Position numbers and translations under genes: made by a program. A stretch of DNA of 64,000 bases. Source: Luscinia megarhynchos. Taxonomy: Eukaryota; Chordata; Aves; Passeriformes; Turdidae. Of the stretch, positions 60,891 to 64,000 are shown in pieces; position 1 is the first letter of the stretch; every line of letters begins with the position of its first letter. The DNA is taken from contig CM067592.1 in the NCBI GenBank assembly GCA_034336665.1, positions 42,995,761-43,059,760 of the forward strand, given 5' to 3'. The notes below the pieces were generated by a model. The model saw only the letters and a list, made by a program, of their open reading frames with translations. It was not told where the DNA came from and made no database searches.

Positions 60891-63800
60891 CTTTAAGTCA
60901 ATTAATATCCAGAAACTACAGGACAAAGTGTGTAGGAGACCTTAAGATGGTGCATTTTATTGAAAGCGAGATGAAAATAGCATGGGTTTGAGGCTTGTCA
61001 TTGGTACTCTGGGCAGCTACAGGGGAAGGAGCATTAATATTTTTAGCTAAATCCTACTTGCTTCATACTCAATGGGACTACAGATCCCTGTATGTGTTTA
61101 GAAAATACTAACTTGTTTAAATGGTTATAGGTCAGTTAGTTGCATATAATTTTGCATAAAATCACCTGGAAATGGGTTTTCATGTGTAAATAATACACCT
61201 TTTAGAGCTGTATCAAACTTGTTAGGTTAGCTTGTATATAGGTATTTTATGCTGCAGCAAAAAAACATATAATATGACTAGACTCTTCTCTTTATGGAGA
61301 AAACTACAGTTAATCAGTAAAGCATAGGCTTTGAGGTCTAACATTTCAGGTCATCCTTATGTGAATCCAACATTCCTTATAGTCTGAGGCTGGATGGTGT
61401 TGTCAAAGTAAAGGAGCATTTGTTTGTGCTATTCTGCCTCCCTGGAGACACCCCACATTTTAAGGAGATTAAATAGAAGATGAACTTCAAAAAGTGCTGT
61501 GTTTTCACAACCTTTTTCTTTATGCTAGTTCAGTAGTGATTGGAAGCCTCACATAACTGTAAAACTGGAATAATGTTGCATAGGTGCGTTGTAAGACACC
61601 CTCTTCCCAAGGGTTGGACACCCTAAGAGTTATGTAGGACACCCCATGCTCAGATGCTTGTGATTGGGGAACTCTGAAAACACACTGAAATTAAAGAACA
61701 GTGGGAAAATCCTGGAAAAAATAGCAGCACTTATTAAATGCTGCTGAAGTGCCTAAAAGCAGATCAGTTAGATACCATCAGGCTTGTTTGGCACAAATTA
61801 GGGAATGCGTGAGAGAAGGACATGCACCTATTGGAGTGGGCAAAAAAACCCATTTGCTTTCTTCCTTCCTTTCAGTAATTATATCTTTGCCCTCAGTAAG
61901 ACTGTATTGAATTTTTGTCTAGAGCAATATTATGCAGGTAGTGAGATGAAACAGTGTTTACACTTTAGACATAAAATGAATGATGTCCTAGGAAATGAAG
62001 TACATTTCTTTACAATAAAATTCTCATTGACAAAAGGAACTTTTAGACCAAAGAGGCACCCTATATTGAGTCTAAACAACTCCTGTTACAGTCTCTGTAG
62101 CAAGATGTTTTTCAGCACCATGTCACTGAGTGAGATAAAACAAGAACAGCTTTATGGTCCATTTTAGCATTTATATTTTTGTATGCTTGCTCTCAACAGA
62201 TATGCTAGCTAAAATTGCATTACTTCTGACTTCCTTTTCTTGCTTTTATGTAAATATGACTTTGCAATGTATATATTTTTACCCTATTTTGTCTTTGCTA
62301 CAGGACAATCCTTTTTATTTGCAAAGAACTGTGCTTAGAGTTGCTAGGTGCCTTAGATCCATTGCAATTTTACCCATTAATTCTCACACCTTGGTAAAAT
62401 ATGGATCAAAACAGGTTCACTTTAAAAGCAAACAAAGAAATCCTTCATGTAATGCTTATGATTATTCTGATACTATGTCTTGTCCATTGATAAACTGAAG
62501 ATAATTATTTCATCAAATGTGGCAAAAATAAACTAGACTTTTATTGTGAAAGAGCTGGGAGAGTTCATACAGATCTTCAGTTGGGAATTAGGTATTTATT
62601 TCTCAGAGAATTTCTTCTACTACAATAGGATGTCTTCAAAGTCAGCTGCAACAGGTGAGAATTGAGGTATAACATAAATTATTTAGATCTACTAAGTATA
62701 AAATTAAGAATTGTTAATAGTTCCAATATGTATAAATTTGCAAGTAATCTTGCCGAAGGTCCAGTATTTTTCATTTACTTCATAGCATTTTATTTGGAAA
62801 GAAACATTCTGCAAAACAAATTAATTCAATCAGTTCACTGACAATGGTTATTTTTGGTTGCACAGCAGCACAGCGCATAACTTTTGTGAAGTCAGGGTCT
62901 AGGACAGTAGGAAATAGCACTTCAGATGGAAGTCTTTCAGTGATAGAGATGCAGCCTTTCTTGCTCTTGCTCAGTGCTGAAACTTAGGTGTTGGTCAATT
63001 TACACTTGTTGCGTCATTTGTTAAATTTGCTTTTATTCCCCTTATGCCTTTCTCCAAAAATAGAAAATTCACCTCCTTCAAAATTTCTCCTTCCCACTGG
63101 TTCAGGTGGCCTTAGTGTTAGAAAAGGGTATCAAAGCCATGTGTTCACCATGTATTCACTACTTTTCTAGATCATTTTGTCTGTGCAGTCAGATCTTAAC
63201 TCATGGAGTTACTACATTGCAAGTCAATGTAGTTACACATCGGGTAGCATAATGTTGAGAGGAAAAGCACTTACAGTTATTTTGTCATATACTAAATTAT
63301 AATTTGTACTTTAGTTCAAATATTTCTTTCTGAGGTCTGCTTTTCTCATGATCTGTAGATCATCAAGTGTTCATAGTTTCTAGCATGGCCACAATTAAAA
63401 ATATGAAATTAACTAATTAAATTTGTAGTTGAAGGTTGCTTGGAGCCAGGTTCATTTCCTGCTATGGAGAGCCTTCTTGTTGTAGTAATGATGCTGGTAT
63501 TGATTCCTTCACAAGGGAGAGCTTCTCTCTGCCCTTGTGAAGCCTTCAAGGAGCTGATGGATGTGGCATCCATTGTCCCAGAGACAATCTTACACTCTCC
63601 TCAGTGCTAGGGTCAGTGCAATTGCTGTTTACCTTTTAAAATTGTATTTGTTTAAAAAGCAACCAGAAGGATTCCTTGCCAGCCAAAGCCCATGTAAAAT
63701 AAGAGTAAAGACATGGGCTTGGTCTTTTGATTTGTATTTATGAGAGGAGGAAAAGTCATATGTGAATGGTGACTTGCAAAATGACTAACGAATCCTGTTA

Positions 63801-64000
63801 GTATATTTCTGATAAAACATTTATTATTTCTACCAATATTTCCTATAGCCCTTCTCTGATATCTTCAAGAAGGGCTTTTCTATGTATGTTTTCCAGGCAT
63901 AGATCCACCAGGGTTTCCTCTTCTTTTAGAAAACAAAACACACAGGAAATTTGTGTTCACTGGAAGAGTGAAAATACACTTGTTATCAAAATTAGTCAGC
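60891..64000. other. Non-coding DNA, nothing recognised
   Basis: The longest frames are 120 and 114 codons (61805-62167 and 62154-62498, plus), AT-rich and without a recognised domain. No repeat family is visible to the window end. Confidence 0.5.

Noticed and set aside
60598..60991. Frames of 115 and 98 codons at 60.6-61.0 kb
   Set aside because: They read the wrong strand of the CR1 copy, whose sense is minus.

Overview
This window looks like AT-rich, non-coding DNA from a bird. The main evidence is five fragments of the CR1 LINE, the dominant retrotransposon of birds and other reptiles. Several keep recognisable stretches of the CR1 3' region, and four of them reach the 3' end with its 'ATTCYATGAT'-like tail. 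Two retroviral-type solo LTRs and one very worn tRNA-SINE (MIR-like) candidate fit the same picture. A songbird or other neoavian is possible, but nothing here fixes the species.

I found no protein-coding gene that I can name. Open frames are short (nearly all under 150 codons, the longest 205), lie on both strands, and none shows a recognisable domain. The longest are explained by GC-rich composition (32.1-32.7 kb, 52.4-53.0 kb) or have no support (41.2-41.8 kb, 46.7-47.3 kb). The window is best read as a gene desert or part of a very large intron.

Layout: 1-7 kb holds a CR1 fragment and a perfect 13-bp-arm hairpin. An exon-like block with good splice sites lies at about 6.95-7.11 kb. A MIR-like remnant is at 8.4 kb. 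A plus-strand CR1 tail is at 11.1-11.8 kb. A minus-strand LTR with TATA box and poly(A) signal is at 13.4-14.0 kb. From 14 to 28.6 kb there are only simple repeats and unexplained single-copy DNA. An AT tract and a CR1 copy lie at 28.6-29.2 kb. A compact CpG island at 32.27-32.66 kb is the only promoter-like element, with good splice donors leaving it in both directions. A short CR1 tail lies at 41.8 kb and a long G/T-rich simple repeat at 49.5 kb. A 1.7-kb minus-strand solo LTR with near-matching 5-bp flanks is at 51.4-53.1 kb. A CAA microsatellite is at 57.2 kb, a potential Z-DNA tract at 58.96 kb, and a 740-bp CR1 copy at 60.2-60.9 kb.

The items most worth following are the CpG island as the start of an unannotated transcript (perhaps divergent), the exon-like block near 7 kb, and the 1.7-kb LTR with its unusual spacing of signals. 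I did not find a previously undescribed system that the sequence alone can support.
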